Below are positions 8,386 through 17,782 of a DNA stretch of 64,000 nt, piece after piece. Both the position numbers and the translations under genes were made by a program. The stretch comes from Amycolatopsis albispora (lineage in GTDB: Bacteria > Actinomycetota > Actinomycetes > Mycobacteriales > Pseudonocardiaceae): assembly GCF_003312875.1 (NCBI RefSeq), contig NZ_CP015163.1, positions 4,402,001 to 4,466,000 on the forward strand, in the 5' to 3' direction. Numbering within the stretch: the stretch's first letter is position 1; each line of letters starts with the position of its first letter. Under the pieces are notes generated by a model. The model ran no database searches and was not told where the DNA came from. It saw only the letters and a program-made list of their open reading frames with translations.

Positions 8386-8450
8386 AGCGGACCGGCAGGC
8401 GAACCCGGCCGCCCAAACCCAGCGGCACGACAGCCAAACCCAGCCGCCAC
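8386..8450. repeat. degenerate GC-rich repeat block 1
   Basis: At least two copies of a unit close to CCAGCGGMNCGRCAGSC followed by RAACCC occur here (ggcaggcgaaccc at about 8395 and gacagccaaaccc at about 8429). The same unit recurs in block 2, about 400 bp away. The repeat directly abuts the metF fragment, whose protein similarity stops exactly where the repeat begins. Confidence 0.6.
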
Positions 8451-8579
8451 GCCGACCGAGGGGTCGCCCATCGACTTGACCAGCTCCACCAGCTCGGCCG
8501 CGTAGGTGAAGCCCTGCGGGTACGCGATCCACCGCGCCCGCGGGTCACCGGGCGGATCCCCGCGCAGCACCACATCGGC
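8442..8579 (-). pseudogene. fragment of methylenetetrahydrofolate reductase (metF)
   Basis: About 46 codons on the minus strand read [17 protein letters not shown], then [16 protein letters not shown] and SVGVAA. These match the conserved core of MetF (the LRGDPPGD substrate/FAD loop, the YAxELVELI helix and the VGVAAFPE strand). The similarity begins with no start codon and ends in repeat sequence in place of the FPE that should follow. Both ends are missing, so this is a remnant and a full metF must lie elsewhere. Confidence 0.72.
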
Positions 8580-8593
8580 GCGGCGAAGGTGAC

Positions 8594-8796
8594 ATGGTGC
8601 GCCACCTGGTCGACGCGGCCAAGAACCGGGACGCCGCGCTGGCCGCGGCGGACGCCGGGCACCCGGCGGCGGCACTCGGCGTGGACACCGTGCTGACCGG
8701 GGTGGCGGCCAATCTCGGGGCGGTGGCGGACAGGCTGACCACGGCGATCGGGCCGGGCGGTGAGGGGCTGGCCGCGGTCACCGAACTGGTCGACCC
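8594..8796 (+). other. protein-like plus-strand segment, unassigned, probably a gene fragment
   Basis: An open segment with good actinobacterial codon pattern encodes an Ala/Val-rich helical sequence ([20 protein letters not shown], later [20 protein letters not shown]) and then passes into the repeat block. I do not recognise the family. It could be the end of a lost gene. Confidence 0.3.
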
Positions 8797-8799
8797 AGC

Positions 8800-9005
8800 C
8801 CCAAACCCAGCGGCACGACAGCCAAGCCCAGCCGAACCCAGCGGCTCGACGGGCAAACGCAGCGGCTCGAACCTAGCGGAACGACAGGCGAACTCGGCGG
8901 CCCGAGCGCACCGGATCGACAGGCAAACCCAGCCAACCCCAGCGGACCGGCAGGCGAACCCGGCTGCTCGCTCGCAGTGGACCGACAGGCGAACTCGGCG
9001 GCACG
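8800..9005. repeat. degenerate GC-rich repeat block 2
   Basis: About six units related to AGCGG-N2-CGACAGGC-RAAC occur at roughly 24-36 bp spacing, for example at about 8815, 8847, 8881, 8921, 8949 and 8985. Units differ by several substitutions and the spacing is irregular. On the minus strand they encode Gly-Phe-Xxx-Cys-Arg-like low-complexity peptide. Function unknown. Confidence 0.6.
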
Positions 9006-9468
9006 AGGCTCAAGTGAGGGCGTGGCTCGAGTGTGGGAGCGGCTCAAGTGCGGGCGTGGCTCGAGGCTGGGAAGCGGCTCGAGCCGTCGGACTCGTGGCT
9101 CGTGGTGATCTCGTTGTTGTTCGTGTCCGCGGTGCTGCTCACCCTCCGCGGGCTCACGCTGTGCAGTGGCCTTCGTCGCGCGCCGGGTGCGCAGCCCCGC
9201 TCGTGTGTGGAAGCGGCGTCCAGCACGAGCGTGGCTGGGTGACTCGGCTGTGGAGGGTGGAACTCGTCTGGGGTGCTCCCTTCGTCGCCTGTGTATCGCG
9301 GGCCCCGGGGCGGAACCCGGCGGCTGCCGCCTGCTCGGCCGAACGACCGAGCAGGACTTGCGGGGCCGCCCCTCCCTGGGGCCGACGGCCCTGAAGCCCC
9401 TGGCCAGTGGCGGCCGGAATGGTGGGCCCGGCGGCGGTCCGGAACCGAACCGCCGCCGGGTCGCTCGG

Positions 9469-10701
9469 TTACAGCTGTTTCACGTCGATCGCCGCCGCCA
9501 TGGCGTGGTAGCCGGCATCGTTCGGGTGCAGACGGTCACCCGAGTCGTAGGCGGCCAGCATCAGGTCCTCGTCCGCCGGGTCCGCCAGCGCCCGGTCGAA
9601 GTCGACCACCGCGTCGTATTCGCCGGAGGTCCGGATCCAGTGGTTCACCTCGTCCCGCACGGCCTCGCGTTCCTCGCTGAAGTAGAACGAGCCCTTGAAC
9701 GGCGTCAGCGTGCCGCCGATCACCCGGATGCCCGCGGCCTTCGCCTGCTTGATCAGTTCACGGTGCCCGGCGATCAGCTCGGCCGCGCTCACCCATGGCG
9801 TCGGCCCGAGGCAATCGTCCGGCGGGAACGCGCTCATCCCGATGTCGTTGATGCCCTCCAGCACGATCACCGACCGCACCCCCGGCTGCGCCACCACGTC
9901 CCGTTCGAACCGCGCGGTCGCCTTCTCGCCGAGGCAGTTCGAGTCGGTGAGCACCCGGTTGCCGCCGATCCCGGTGTTCAGCACCGGCCGTTTGCCGCCC
10001 AGCCGCTCGGCCAGCTCGTCCGGGTACCGATTGTCGGCGTCCACAGTGGACAGAGCGCCCTCGGTGATCGAATCGCCGAAGGCGACCACGGCGCTCTTGC
10101 CCGGCGCGAGCACCTCCACGCCCGACAGCAGGTACCAGGAAGTGGAAGTCTCGGTGAACGCCGCCGCGCCGGTGTCCGCCCGGTGGTCGCCGCTCGCGCG
10201 GTAGCTGGTCGCGATCGCGTTCACGTGCGCGGTGACCGGCCCGGTCGGCTCGCGGAAGTAGAGCGTGACCGTCAGTTCCTCCAGCGGCGCCACCAGCAAC
10301 GGCAACGGGTCGCTGCGCAGCTCGCCCCCGGCCGGGATCTCCGCCGACCGCGCGCCACGGAACCGCAGGTCCCGCACGGACCCCGGCTTCACCGCGGCGC
10401 CTTCACCCGCGCGCGCCACCGTCGCGCCGGTCAGCCTCAGCGGCTGGCCGCCGTATTCGTTCGACAACCGGATCCGCGCGGAAACCCCGCCCGAAGCCAC
10501 CCGGACGACCTGGCGCACCGAGTGGTCGGCGAACCCGGCCTCGGACCAGTTCGGCCCCAGCCCGGACGACGGTTTCTGGACCGCGGTTGCCCAGGTTCCC
10601 GCCCACAGCCCCGATTCCGGGGTGGCGGCGGCCGTCGGCGCGGTGCCGATCGCGGCCGTGGTGACCAAGCCCAGCAGCAAGCCGAGCAGTCTTCGTTTCA
10701 T
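9469..10701 (-). CDS. secreted SGNH/GDSL-family esterase
   Basis: Exported hydrolase of 410 residues. The signal peptide MKRRLLGLLLGLVTTAAIG ends near APTAAA. A jelly-roll-like N-terminal region (about 30-190) precedes the SGNH catalytic domain. Block I is VVAFGDSITEG with the nucleophile Ser, the Gly block is NTGIGGNRVL, block III is VLEGINDIGMS, and the Asp/His pair lies in DRLHPNDAGYHAMA close to the C-terminus. These four blocks are complete, so the enzyme should be active. It resembles actinobacterial secreted lipases/esterases acting on acylated sugars, but the substrate is not determinable. Single-gene unit between a decayed region and glgP. Confidence 0.9.
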   Translation of the reverse strand: MKRRLLGLLLGLVTTAAIGTAPTAAATPESGLWAGTWATAVQKPSSGLGPNWSEAGFADHSVRQVVRVASGGVSARIRLSNEYGGQPLRLTGATVARAGEGAAVKPGSVRDLRFRGARSAEIPAGGELRSDPLPLLVAPLEELTVTLYFREPTGPVTAHVNAIATSYRASGDHRADTGAAAFTETSTSWYLLSGVEVLAPGKSAVVAFGDSITEGALSTVDADNRYPDELAERLGGKRPVLNTGIGGNRVLTDSNCLGEKATARFERDVVAQPGVRSVIVLEGINDIGMSAFPPDDCLGPTPWVSAAELIAGHRELIKQAKAAGIRVIGGTLTPFKGSFYFSEEREAVRDEVNHWIRTSGEYDAVVDFDRALADPADEDLMLAAYDSGDRLHPNDAGYHAMAAAIDVKQL

Positions 10702-10766
10702 CGGACCTGTCCTCCCAGTCAGCAGGTGAGGCGAACGCTAGCGAAGGGGTCCGACAAAAACGAGGT

Positions 10767-13325
10767 TCAGGCGTGGATCACGCGTCCCAGCTCGGCGGGG
10801 GTGGCGAGGAGGTCGTGCCGCGGCAGTACCCGGACGGTGTAACCGAGCGAGCCCGCGTACGGCAGCCGGAGCTTCGCCTCGAAGGCACCGATGCCAGCGG
10901 GTTCCATTGACACGGTGACGGCTTCGGCCAGGTCATCGGTGTCGCCGACCTTGCCGACCACCGCCTGCACGTCCACTTCGGACGGTTCGAGCCCGGCGAG
11001 GTCGATCCGCGCGGTGACCCGCACCTCGGTGCCCACCACGAGCACGTCCGGGGCCTCCACCTGCAGGTCCGTGTCGAAGATGGTCAGCCGCGGCCAGGCG
11101 ATCTCCACCTTCGTCCGGTATTCGGCCAGCGAGCGCGCCCCGCGGTAACCGTCCGCGATCGCGCCGTGCACCTTCTCCACTGCCGGGCGATAGCCGGTCT
11201 CCACGTACTCACGCACCATGCGCGACGCCTGCAGGCGCGGCCCGAGCGTCTCCAGTGTGTGCCAGACGCGGGACAGCCAGCCTTCCGGCGTGCCACCGGG
11301 TCCGCGGTCGTAGAACAACGGCACGATCTGCAGTTCCAGCAGGTCGTACAGGGCAGCGGCCTCCAGGTCGTCGCGGCGCAGCGGGTCGAGCACGCCGTCC
11401 GCGGTCGGGATCGCCCAGCCGTTGCTGCCGTCGTAGCACTCGTCCCACCAGCCGTCCCTGATCGACAGGTTCAGCCCGCCGTTCAACGCGGACTTCATGC
11501 CGGAAGTCCCACAAGCCTCCAGTGGACGTGTCGGATTGTTCAACCAGACGTCACACCCCCGGTAGAGGTACCGCGCCATCGCCATGTCGTAGTCGGGCAG
11601 GAAGACGATCCGGTGCCGCACGCGCGCGTCGTCGACGAACCGCACGATCTGCTGGATCAGCGCCTTGCCGCCCTCGTCGGCCGGATGCGACTTCCCGGCG
11701 ACCACCACCTGCACCGGCCGCTCCTCGTCGAGCAGCAGCGCGCGCAACCGCTCCGGATCCCGCAGCATCAGGGTCAGCCGCTTGTAGGTGGGCACGCGCC
11801 TGGCGAAGCCGACGGTCAGCACGTCCGGATCGAAGACGTGCTCGGTCCAGCCGAGTTCGAGCGCCGACGCACCGCGCTGCAGCCACGCCGCGCGCACCCG
11901 GCGGCGCACCTCCATCACCAGTTTCTGCCGCAGGTCCCGGCGCAGTGCCCAGAGCTGCTCGTCGCTGACCCGATCGCGGATGCCCGACCAGTTGTCGGAA
12001 TCGCCGTCGTAACCCCATTCCTCGTGACTGCCGCCGAGCAGCGCGCTCAGCTCACGCGCCACCCAGGTCGGCCCGTGCACGCCGTTGGTCACCGACGAGA
12101 TCGGCACCTCGCGCTCGTCGAAGCCGGGCCACAACCGCGCGAACATCCGGCGCGAAACCCGGCCGTGCAGCGCGGACACGCCGTTCGACCGCTGCGCCAG
12201 CCGCAGGCCCATGTGCGCCATGTTGAACATGCCGGGGTTCTCCTCGGCACCGAGCGCGAGCACGTTGCGCAGGTCCACGTCCGGCACCAGCCTGCCGTCC
12301 CCGAAGTAGCGCTGCACCAGGTCGACCGGGAAGCGGTCGATACCGGCCGACACCGGCGTGTGCGAGGTGAACACGGTTCCCGCGCGCACCGCCGACAGGG
12401 CCTGGTCGAACGCCAGCCGCCCGGCGCGCATCACCTCGCCGGCGCGTTCGAGGCCGAGGAAGCCGGCGTGCCCCTCGTTGGTGTGGAAGACCTCCGGCTG
12501 CGGGTGCCCGGTCAGCGCGCAGTACTGGCGCACCGCCCGCATGCCGCCGATCCCGGCCAGGATCTGCTGGCGGATGCGGTGGTCGGCGTCGCCGCCGTAG
12601 AGGCGGTCGGTCACCCCGCGCAGGTCGTCGTCGTTGACGTCGGTGTCGGTGTCCAGCAGCAGCAACGGGATCCGCCCGACACGCGCCTTCCACACCTGCG
12701 CCAGCAGCTCGCGGCCACCGGGCATGGCGACCGCGACGTGCATCGGCGTGCCGTCCGCGCCGGTGACCAGTTCCAGCGGCAGGCCGATCGGATCGATCAC
12801 CGGGTAGTGCTCGACCTGCCAGCCGTCGAGCGAGAGCGCCTGGCGGAAGTAGCCCGCGCGGTAGAGCAGGCCGACGCCGATCATCGGTACCCCGAGATCG
12901 GAAGCGGCTTTGAGGTGGTCGGCGGCGAGCACCCCGAGCCCGCCCGAGTAGTTCGGCAGCGCCTCGGTGACCCCGAACTCCATCGAGAAGTAGGCCACCG
13001 CCGCGGGCAGCGTGCCCTCGCCCTCGCGCGAACGGCGCTGGTACCACCGCGGCTCGGTCAGGTAGTGCTCGAGGTTTTCGGTGGCCGCGCGGGCCGCGGC
13101 GAGGAACTCGTCGTCGAGCGCCAGTTCCTCGAGCCGGGCCGGCGGCAGCGCGGTGAGCAGGCGCAGCGGATCGCGGATCTCGTTGAACAGCTTCGCGTCG
13201 ATCGAAGCGAACAGGTCGCGGGTAGGCGGGTGCCAGGTCCAGCGCAGGTTGGTGGCCAGCGCGCGGAGCCCGGCCAGCGGCTCCGGCAGACTCGGGCGGA
13301 CGGTGAACCGGCGGACTGCTCTCAT
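10767..13325 (-). CDS. glgP: alpha-glucan phosphorylase (GlgP, DUF3417 type)
   Basis: Glycogen/maltodextrin phosphorylase of 852 residues, matching the usual 850 or so for the short actinobacterial type. It releases glucose 1-phosphate from alpha-1,4-glucans using PLP. The N-terminal DUF3417 region has NLRWTWHPPTRDLFASID. The phosphorylase core has VAYFSMEFGVTEALPNYSGG and the PLP-Lys motif in EACGTSGMKSALNGGLNLSI (about residues 605-625). A beta-sandwich extension forms the last 120 residues. The ATG at 13325 starts MRAVRRFTVRPSLP. Divergent from the zinc peptidase gene with a 75-bp gap. Confidence 0.95.
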   Translation of the reverse strand: MRAVRRFTVRPSLPEPLAGLRALATNLRWTWHPPTRDLFASIDAKLFNEIRDPLRLLTALPPARLEELALDDEFLAAARAATENLEHYLTEPRWYQRRSREGEGTLPAAVAYFSMEFGVTEALPNYSGGLGVLAADHLKAASDLGVPMIGVGLLYRAGYFRQALSLDGWQVEHYPVIDPIGLPLELVTGADGTPMHVAVAMPGGRELLAQVWKARVGRIPLLLLDTDTDVNDDDLRGVTDRLYGGDADHRIRQQILAGIGGMRAVRQYCALTGHPQPEVFHTNEGHAGFLGLERAGEVMRAGRLAFDQALSAVRAGTVFTSHTPVSAGIDRFPVDLVQRYFGDGRLVPDVDLRNVLALGAEENPGMFNMAHMGLRLAQRSNGVSALHGRVSRRMFARLWPGFDEREVPISSVTNGVHGPTWVARELSALLGGSHEEWGYDGDSDNWSGIRDRVSDEQLWALRRDLRQKLVMEVRRRVRAAWLQRGASALELGWTEHVFDPDVLTVGFARRVPTYKRLTLMLRDPERLRALLLDEERPVQVVVAGKSHPADEGGKALIQQIVRFVDDARVRHRIVFLPDYDMAMARYLYRGCDVWLNNPTRPLEACGTSGMKSALNGGLNLSIRDGWWDECYDGSNGWAIPTADGVLDPLRRDDLEAAALYDLLELQIVPLFYDRGPGGTPEGWLSRVWHTLETLGPRLQASRMVREYVETGYRPAVEKVHGAIADGYRGARSLAEYRTKVEIAWPRLTIFDTDLQVEAPDVLVVGTEVRVTARIDLAGLEPSEVDVQAVVGKVGDTDDLAEAVTVSMEPAGIGAFEAKLRLPYAGSLGYTVRVLPRHDLLATPAELGRVIHA

Positions 13326-13400
13326 GCCGCGACCCTAGCGTTCCGGCCACGGTCCGGCCGGTAGCCCACTACAGCCGGTCACCTGCCGCACAATGGGGGC

Positions 13401-14798
13401 ATGCGCACGCCCGCGACCCTGATCGCGCTCGCTCTCGCCGTGGTGTCGCTCGCCGCCTGTGGCACGGCCGTGCGCGGTACCGCGGTCCGCAGCCCGGCGG
13501 TGCTCGCCGACGACCTCTCCCGCAGCACGAAGAGCGTGGTGGAGCCGGACTTCGTGAACGGAACGGACGGCGGTGCCGTGGACCGCCTCGCCGCCACCTC
13601 GATCACCGACATCCAGGCGTTCTGGACGCAGCACTTCCCCGCCGTTTTCGGCGGCCAGTGGGAGGACCTGCGTGGCGGCTTCTATTCGGTCGACACCGCC
13701 GACGCCGAGGCCGAACCGCCGCCGTGCACCGAGTCGGCGGCCACCATCAGCGGCAACGCCTACTACTGCTCGAACGGTGACGTGATCGTCTGGGATCGCG
13801 CGGCCCTGCTGCCCGTGCTCACCGAACGCTTCGGCGGCGGCAGCGTGGTGCTGGTGCTGGCGCACGAGATGGGGCACGCCGTCCAGCAGCGCACCGGGCT
13901 CGGCCGCGGCGGCGACCGGGACAACGCCGCGCTCTACCCCGGCATCGTGATCGAGGCGATGGCCGACTGCTACGCCGGCGCGTTCGTCCGCTGGGTGGTC
14001 GACGGCAACGCCGAGCACCTCCGCATCGAGGCCGACGAGCTCGACTCGCTGATGCGCGCGTTGATCACCTTCCGCGACCCGCTGGGCACCTCCCACCGCG
14101 AGGCGTCCGCCCACGGTGATGCCTTCGACCGCGTCTCGGCCTTCCAGGACGGCTACGACTCCGGCCTCAAGCTGTGCGCCGACATCAACGCGTCGAACCG
14201 CGCCTTCACCCAGCGCGCGTTCACCAGCGCCGAGGACGAGGCCCGCGGCGGCAACCTCCCGCTGCCGGACCTGCTGCCCGCGATCTCCGGCGACCTCGGC
14301 GCGTACTTCACCCGCGAGCTGTCCCAGTCGGGGCACGAGTGGTCCCCACCCAGGATCGAGCCGGTGACCACCGATCCGAACTGCACCGGCGGTGAGCAGG
14401 GCGCGGTGGCGTTCTGCCCGCAGCAGAACGCGGTCCAGGTGCGCGAGGAGGGCACGCTCGGCGACATCCACACGAACATCGGCGACTTCGGCTCCGGGAC
14501 CGTGCTGGCCAGCCGGTTCGCCCTGGGCGCGCTCAACGCGGCCGGACGGCCGACCACCGGCGAACCGGCGCAGCGCGGCACGCTCTGCCTGGCCGGCGCC
14601 TACACCGGCTCACTGCTCAACCCGCAGGGCGACTTCACCGTCTCCCCCGGTGACCTCGACGAAGCCGTGCAGGTCCTGCTCGGCTACGACTACCCGGCAC
14701 GCGACGTCGACGGCGGCTCGATCAAATCCGGCTTCGACCGCGTGTCGGCCTTCCGCGGCGGTGTTGTCGGCGGGGCGAAGGCGTGCGATCTGGGGTGA
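13401..14798 (+). CDS. neutral zinc metallopeptidase, lipoprotein (copy 1)
   Basis: Exported lipoprotein of 465 residues from the YpfJ/Zn_peptidase-like family. The lipoprotein signal ends with lipobox LAAC (residues 16-19), placing it on the outer face of the membrane. The metalloprotease motif is VLAHEMGHAVQQR (HExxH), and the downstream IVIEAMADCYAGAFVRWV carries the conserved Glu of the gluzincin pattern. The Cys pairs (CTESAATISGNAYYC) suggest disulfides. It is followed 91 bp later by a paralogue in the same orientation; the two share length, architecture and C-terminal SGDLDEA-like segments. Substrate unknown. Confidence 0.87.
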   Translation: MRTPATLIALALAVVSLAACGTAVRGTAVRSPAVLADDLSRSTKSVVEPDFVNGTDGGAVDRLAATSITDIQAFWTQHFPAVFGGQWEDLRGGFYSVDTADAEAEPPPCTESAATISGNAYYCSNGDVIVWDRAALLPVLTERFGGGSVVLVLAHEMGHAVQQRTGLGRGGDRDNAALYPGIVIEAMADCYAGAFVRWVVDGNAEHLRIEADELDSLMRALITFRDPLGTSHREASAHGDAFDRVSAFQDGYDSGLKLCADINASNRAFTQRAFTSAEDEARGGNLPLPDLLPAISGDLGAYFTRELSQSGHEWSPPRIEPVTTDPNCTGGEQGAVAFCPQQNAVQVREEGTLGDIHTNIGDFGSGTVLASRFALGALNAAGRPTTGEPAQRGTLCLAGAYTGSLLNPQGDFTVSPGDLDEAVQVLLGYDYPARDVDGGSIKSGFDRVSAFRGGVVGGAKACDLG

Positions 14799-14889
14799 TC
14801 CTCGCGCGGCCGGAATGCCCGCTTAGTAGGGTGCGCTGTGCCGGACTTGGTTCAGCCCTGGTGAGGGGCCGGAAACGAAACGAGCGACG

Positions 14890-16335
14890 ATGGGTAAGAA
14901 CTGGGGGCGGGGGGCCCTGCTCGCACTGGCCGCCGTGCTCACGCTGAGCGCGTGCAGCGGCAAGGGCGAAGGCCCCGGCGCTGACGAGAACAAGACCAGC
15001 GAAGGCAACGTCGCCGGGCTGCCGGTCACGCACTTCGAGAGCGGCCTGAAGGACGACGCCCCGGCGCCGAACCTCAACGTCAAGAACGCCACCGACAGCG
15101 TCGAGGACAAGATCGCCATCGCGTCGATCGCCGACGTCAGCGACTACTGGACCCAGGAGATGCCCGTCCACTTCGGGCAGCAGTTCGAGCCGGTCAAGCA
15201 GCTGCAGTCCTACGACCCGACCACCGACCGCGAAGAGGTCTGCGGCGCGTCGCTCAAGGAAGCGGCGATGAACGCGTTCTTCTGCCCGCCGGAGGACCTG
15301 GTCGCCTGGGACCGCAAGCAGCTGCTGCCGCTGCTGAACGAAGAGTTCGGCCCGATGGCGATCGTGACCGTGCTCGGCCACGAGTTCGGGCACGCGGTGC
15401 AGTACCGCCTCGCCGAGAAGGCCGGGATGACCAAGAACACCTCGACGCTGGTCAAGGAGCAGCAGGCCGACTGCTTCACCGGCGGCTACTTCCGCTGGAT
15501 GGCCGAGGAGAAGAGCAAGTACTTCCGGGTGTCCACCTCGGAGGGCATCAACCAGGTGCTCGCCTCGCTGTACATGATCCGCGACCAGGCCGGGCAGTCC
15601 GCCAAGGACAAGTCCGCGCACGGCACCGCGTTCGACCGGACCTTCGCCTTCCAGCTGGGCTTCGAGAAGGGCGCCAAGGAGTGCGCCGGGATCAACCAGC
15701 AGAACGTCGACGCGCGCATCACCGAGCGGCCCTTCGACAAGCAGGACAAGGGCGAGGGCGACACGAAGATCGACATGAAGGCGATCGGCCACCTGCAGGA
15801 GAGCCTGGACAAGGCCTTCGGCAACGCGGGCGCGCAGCCGCCGAAGATCGTCGACGAGGGCGGCTCGTGCCCCGGCGGCCCGGCCACCCCGCCCGCGTCC
15901 TACTGCCCCGACACGAACACGGTGAGCATCGACCTGCAGGGCCTGAACGCGATCGGCCGCACCGGTGACCGCAAGGCGGAGTTCGAGGGCGAGGACCCGG
16001 GTGGCCTCGGTGACTTCGCGGCGTTCGCGGAGGTCGCTTCGCGCTACACGCAGGGCATCCAGAAGGGTGTCGGCGCCTCGATCGACAACGCCAACGCCGG
16101 GCTCCGGACCAGTTGCCTGGTCGGCGCCTGGGCCGCGGAGTCGAACAAGCCCGGCGCGAACCTGCGGTTGTCCTCGGGTGACCTCGACGAGGCGATCGCC
16201 GAGCTCCTGCAGCCGAAGAGCGTGATCGCCGCCGACGTCAACGGCAAGCAGGTGGAGAACGGGTTCGAGCGCGTCGAGTCGCTGCGGCGCGGTTACCTCG
16301 AGGGCTCGGGCGTCTGCACCCAGAACTACGGCTGA
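14890..16335 (+). CDS. neutral zinc metallopeptidase, lipoprotein (copy 2)
   Basis: Paralogue of the preceding gene, 481 residues. Signal peptide with lipobox LSAC (residues 18-21). The zinc motif is VLGHEFGHAVQYR, and the downstream KEQQADCFTGGYFRWM supplies the third ligand. The central and C-terminal parts follow copy 1 (IKxxFERVESLRRGYLEG near the end). More Lys-rich than copy 1. A strong hairpin terminator lies 10 bp downstream, so the two peptidases probably form one transcript ending there. Confidence 0.87.
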   Translation: MGKNWGRGALLALAAVLTLSACSGKGEGPGADENKTSEGNVAGLPVTHFESGLKDDAPAPNLNVKNATDSVEDKIAIASIADVSDYWTQEMPVHFGQQFEPVKQLQSYDPTTDREEVCGASLKEAAMNAFFCPPEDLVAWDRKQLLPLLNEEFGPMAIVTVLGHEFGHAVQYRLAEKAGMTKNTSTLVKEQQADCFTGGYFRWMAEEKSKYFRVSTSEGINQVLASLYMIRDQAGQSAKDKSAHGTAFDRTFAFQLGFEKGAKECAGINQQNVDARITERPFDKQDKGEGDTKIDMKAIGHLQESLDKAFGNAGAQPPKIVDEGGSCPGGPATPPASYCPDTNTVSIDLQGLNAIGRTGDRKAEFEGEDPGGLGDFAAFAEVASRYTQGIQKGVGASIDNANAGLRTSCLVGAWAAESNKPGANLRLSSGDLDEAIAELLQPKSVIAADVNGKQVENGFERVESLRRGYLEGSGVCTQNYG

Positions 16336-16345
16336 TCGGGCCTGC

Positions 16346-16383
16346 AAGAAGGGAGCTTCGCCCGCGGGCGAAGCTCCCTTCTT
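16346..16383. terminator. perfect hairpin terminator, probably bidirectional
   Basis: Two 18-base arms (AAGAAGGGAGCTTCGCCC and its exact complement) are separated by only GC. It sits between the convergent peptidase (plus) and thioredoxin (minus) genes and ends in TTCTT on either strand, so it can serve both. Confidence 0.85.
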
Positions 16384-16402
16384 GTTGCTCGGAATTCCTT
16401 GC

Positions 16403-17371
16403 TCAGTACAGGGCCGAGGCCAGGTTCCGGCGGGCCTTGAGCACCCGCTCGTCACTGGCGTCGAACAGGTCGAACAAGCCGACGAGGTGCTCGCGGACGC
16501 GGTTGCGGTCGTCGCCCGCGGTCCGCCGGACCGCGTCGATCAACCGGTTGAACGCCTCGTCGACCTGCATCTGGGCCAGTTCGTAGTCGGCCGCGGCGAG
16601 CTGGGCGTCGAGATCGTTCGGGTCCGCGTCCGCCCTGGCCACGGACGAGGGGTCCACCTGGGCGGACCGCTCGGCGAAGGTGACCTGCACCAGCGCCGCC
16701 TTGGCCTGCTCGTTGGCTGGCTCGGCGTCGAGAATGCGCTGGTAGGCAGCCTTGGCGGCGGCGAAGTCGCCCCGCTCGAAGGCGTCCTCGGCCTCGGTGA
16801 ACCGGGGGTCCTCCGGCTCCTCGGCCGGTTCGCCGCCCGCGTCCTGGATGCCGGGGAGCTTGTCCTTGAGCGCGTCGAGCAGCGACTTGAGCCATTCCCG
16901 GATCTGCGGTTCCGGCAGCGCGCCGGAGAAGGCGTCGACCGGCTGACCGCCGGCGATCGCCACGATCGTCGGAATGGACTGCACGCCGAACAGCTGCGCG
17001 ATGCGGGGGTTGGCGTCCACATCGACCTTGGCCAGCACCCAGGCCCCGCCGGACTCGGCGGCCAGCCGCTCCAGCACCGGGCTCAGCTGCTTGCACGGGC
17101 CGCACCACTCGGCCCACAGGTCGACCACCACGAGCTGCTTCAGCGACCGCTCCACGACGTCGGCCTGGAAGGTCGCCTCGCTGACCTCGAGCACCGCACC
17201 GCCGGACGGCGCGGGCGGGCTGTCCCCACCGGCGGGCGGCGGCGAATTCGGCGCCGGGCGCTGCTGTCGCGCCGCGTCGGCGCGGGCCTTGAGCGCGGAG
17301 AGGTCCACCGCGCCGGACAGCGCGGCGGAAAGGGCTGCTGACTTGGCTGCGGATCCGCGTGGATGTGTCAC
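16403..17371 (-). CDS. YbbN/CnoX-type thioredoxin-TPR co-chaperone
   Basis: Cytoplasmic protein of 322 residues. A low-complexity N-terminus (about 1-65) precedes a thioredoxin domain (about 66-175) with an intact [11 protein letters not shown] active site and cis-Pro SIPTIVA. A TPR-like helical region follows ([37 protein letters not shown]). This is the arrangement of YbbN (CnoX), which protects folding proteins from oxidation and hands them to chaperonins. Active-site CxxC is kept, unlike some YbbN. The GTG at 17371 ([10 protein letters not shown]) is chosen as the last start before the domain. Confidence 0.88.
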   Translation of the reverse strand: MTHPRGSAAKSAALSAALSGAVDLSALKARADAARQQRPAPNSPPPAGGDSPPAPSGGAVLEVSEATFQADVVERSLKQLVVVDLWAEWCGPCKQLSPVLERLAAESGGAWVLAKVDVDANPRIAQLFGVQSIPTIVAIAGGQPVDAFSGALPEPQIREWLKSLLDALKDKLPGIQDAGGEPAEEPEDPRFTEAEDAFERGDFAAAKAAYQRILDAEPANEQAKAALVQVTFAERSAQVDPSSVARADADPNDLDAQLAAADYELAQMQVDEAFNRLIDAVRRTAGDDRNRVREHLVGLFDLFDASDERVLKARRNLASALY

Positions 17372-17402
17372 GGTTCCATCCTGGCACGCCTCGGGCCCTG
17401 CT

Positions 17403-17693
17403 TCACCGCAGGTGCTGCTCGAGCCGGTCCACCTTGCCCGCCAGCTCACCGGTGTGGCCGGGCCGGATGTCCGCCTTGAGCACCAGCGACACCCGCGGTG
17501 CCTCGGCCTGCACCACCTCGGTCGCTCGCTTCACCACGGCCATCACCTCGTCCCACTCGCCTTCCACCAGGGTGAACATGGCGTTGGTCTCATTCGGCAG
17601 GCCGGAGTCGCGGACCACCTGGACCGCCTTCGCCACCGCCTCGGCCACACCGTCCGACTCGCCGAGCGGGGCCACGCTGAACGCGACGATCAT
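17403..17693 (-). CDS. MTH1187-family thiamine-binding protein
   Basis: Small cytoplasmic protein of 96 residues of the MTH1187/YkoF-like (DUF77) family, whose members bind thiamine or related ligands with a ferredoxin-like fold. Family features are [18 protein letters not shown], the central [20 protein letters not shown] and [25 protein letters not shown] lies 8 bp before the ATG. It ends 31 bp before the thioredoxin gene start and may share its transcript. Ligand binding is inferred from family. Confidence 0.87.
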   Translation of the reverse strand: MIVAFSVAPLGESDGVAEAVAKAVQVVRDSGLPNETNAMFTLVEGEWDEVMAVVKRATEVVQAEAPRVSLVLKADIRPGHTGELAGKVDRLEQHLR

Positions 17694-17782
17694 GGAATTA
17701 CCTCCGTAAACGGGTGGGGAACCGGCTGGCTAAGCACCACCCTGCCCCACCGTCGCGGTACCCGCTGGTAACTTCGGCAGCC

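Larger units (their letters stand above)
8129..9468. other. gene-poor decayed region: no intact gene recognised
   Basis: About 1.3 kb without a convincing full gene. It contains a metF-like fragment, two blocks of degenerate GC-rich repeats, a plus-strand protein-like segment (8594-8796), a short plus frame with one hydrophobic stretch (about 9056-9242) and a locally duplicated segment at about 9015-9085. Frames are short, change strand and end in repeat-derived low-complexity peptide. I read this as an insertion/deletion scar rather than coding DNA. Confidence 0.65.

Noticed and set aside
8386..9005. Repeats that might be a CRISPR array
   Set aside because: Units are degenerate, irregularly spaced and low-complexity; there are no unique spacers of constant length and no cas genes.
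11166..13364. Long plus-strand frame of over 700 codons opposite glgP
   Set aside because: It is the mirror of a well-supported glucan phosphorylase and has no recognisable domain or SD.
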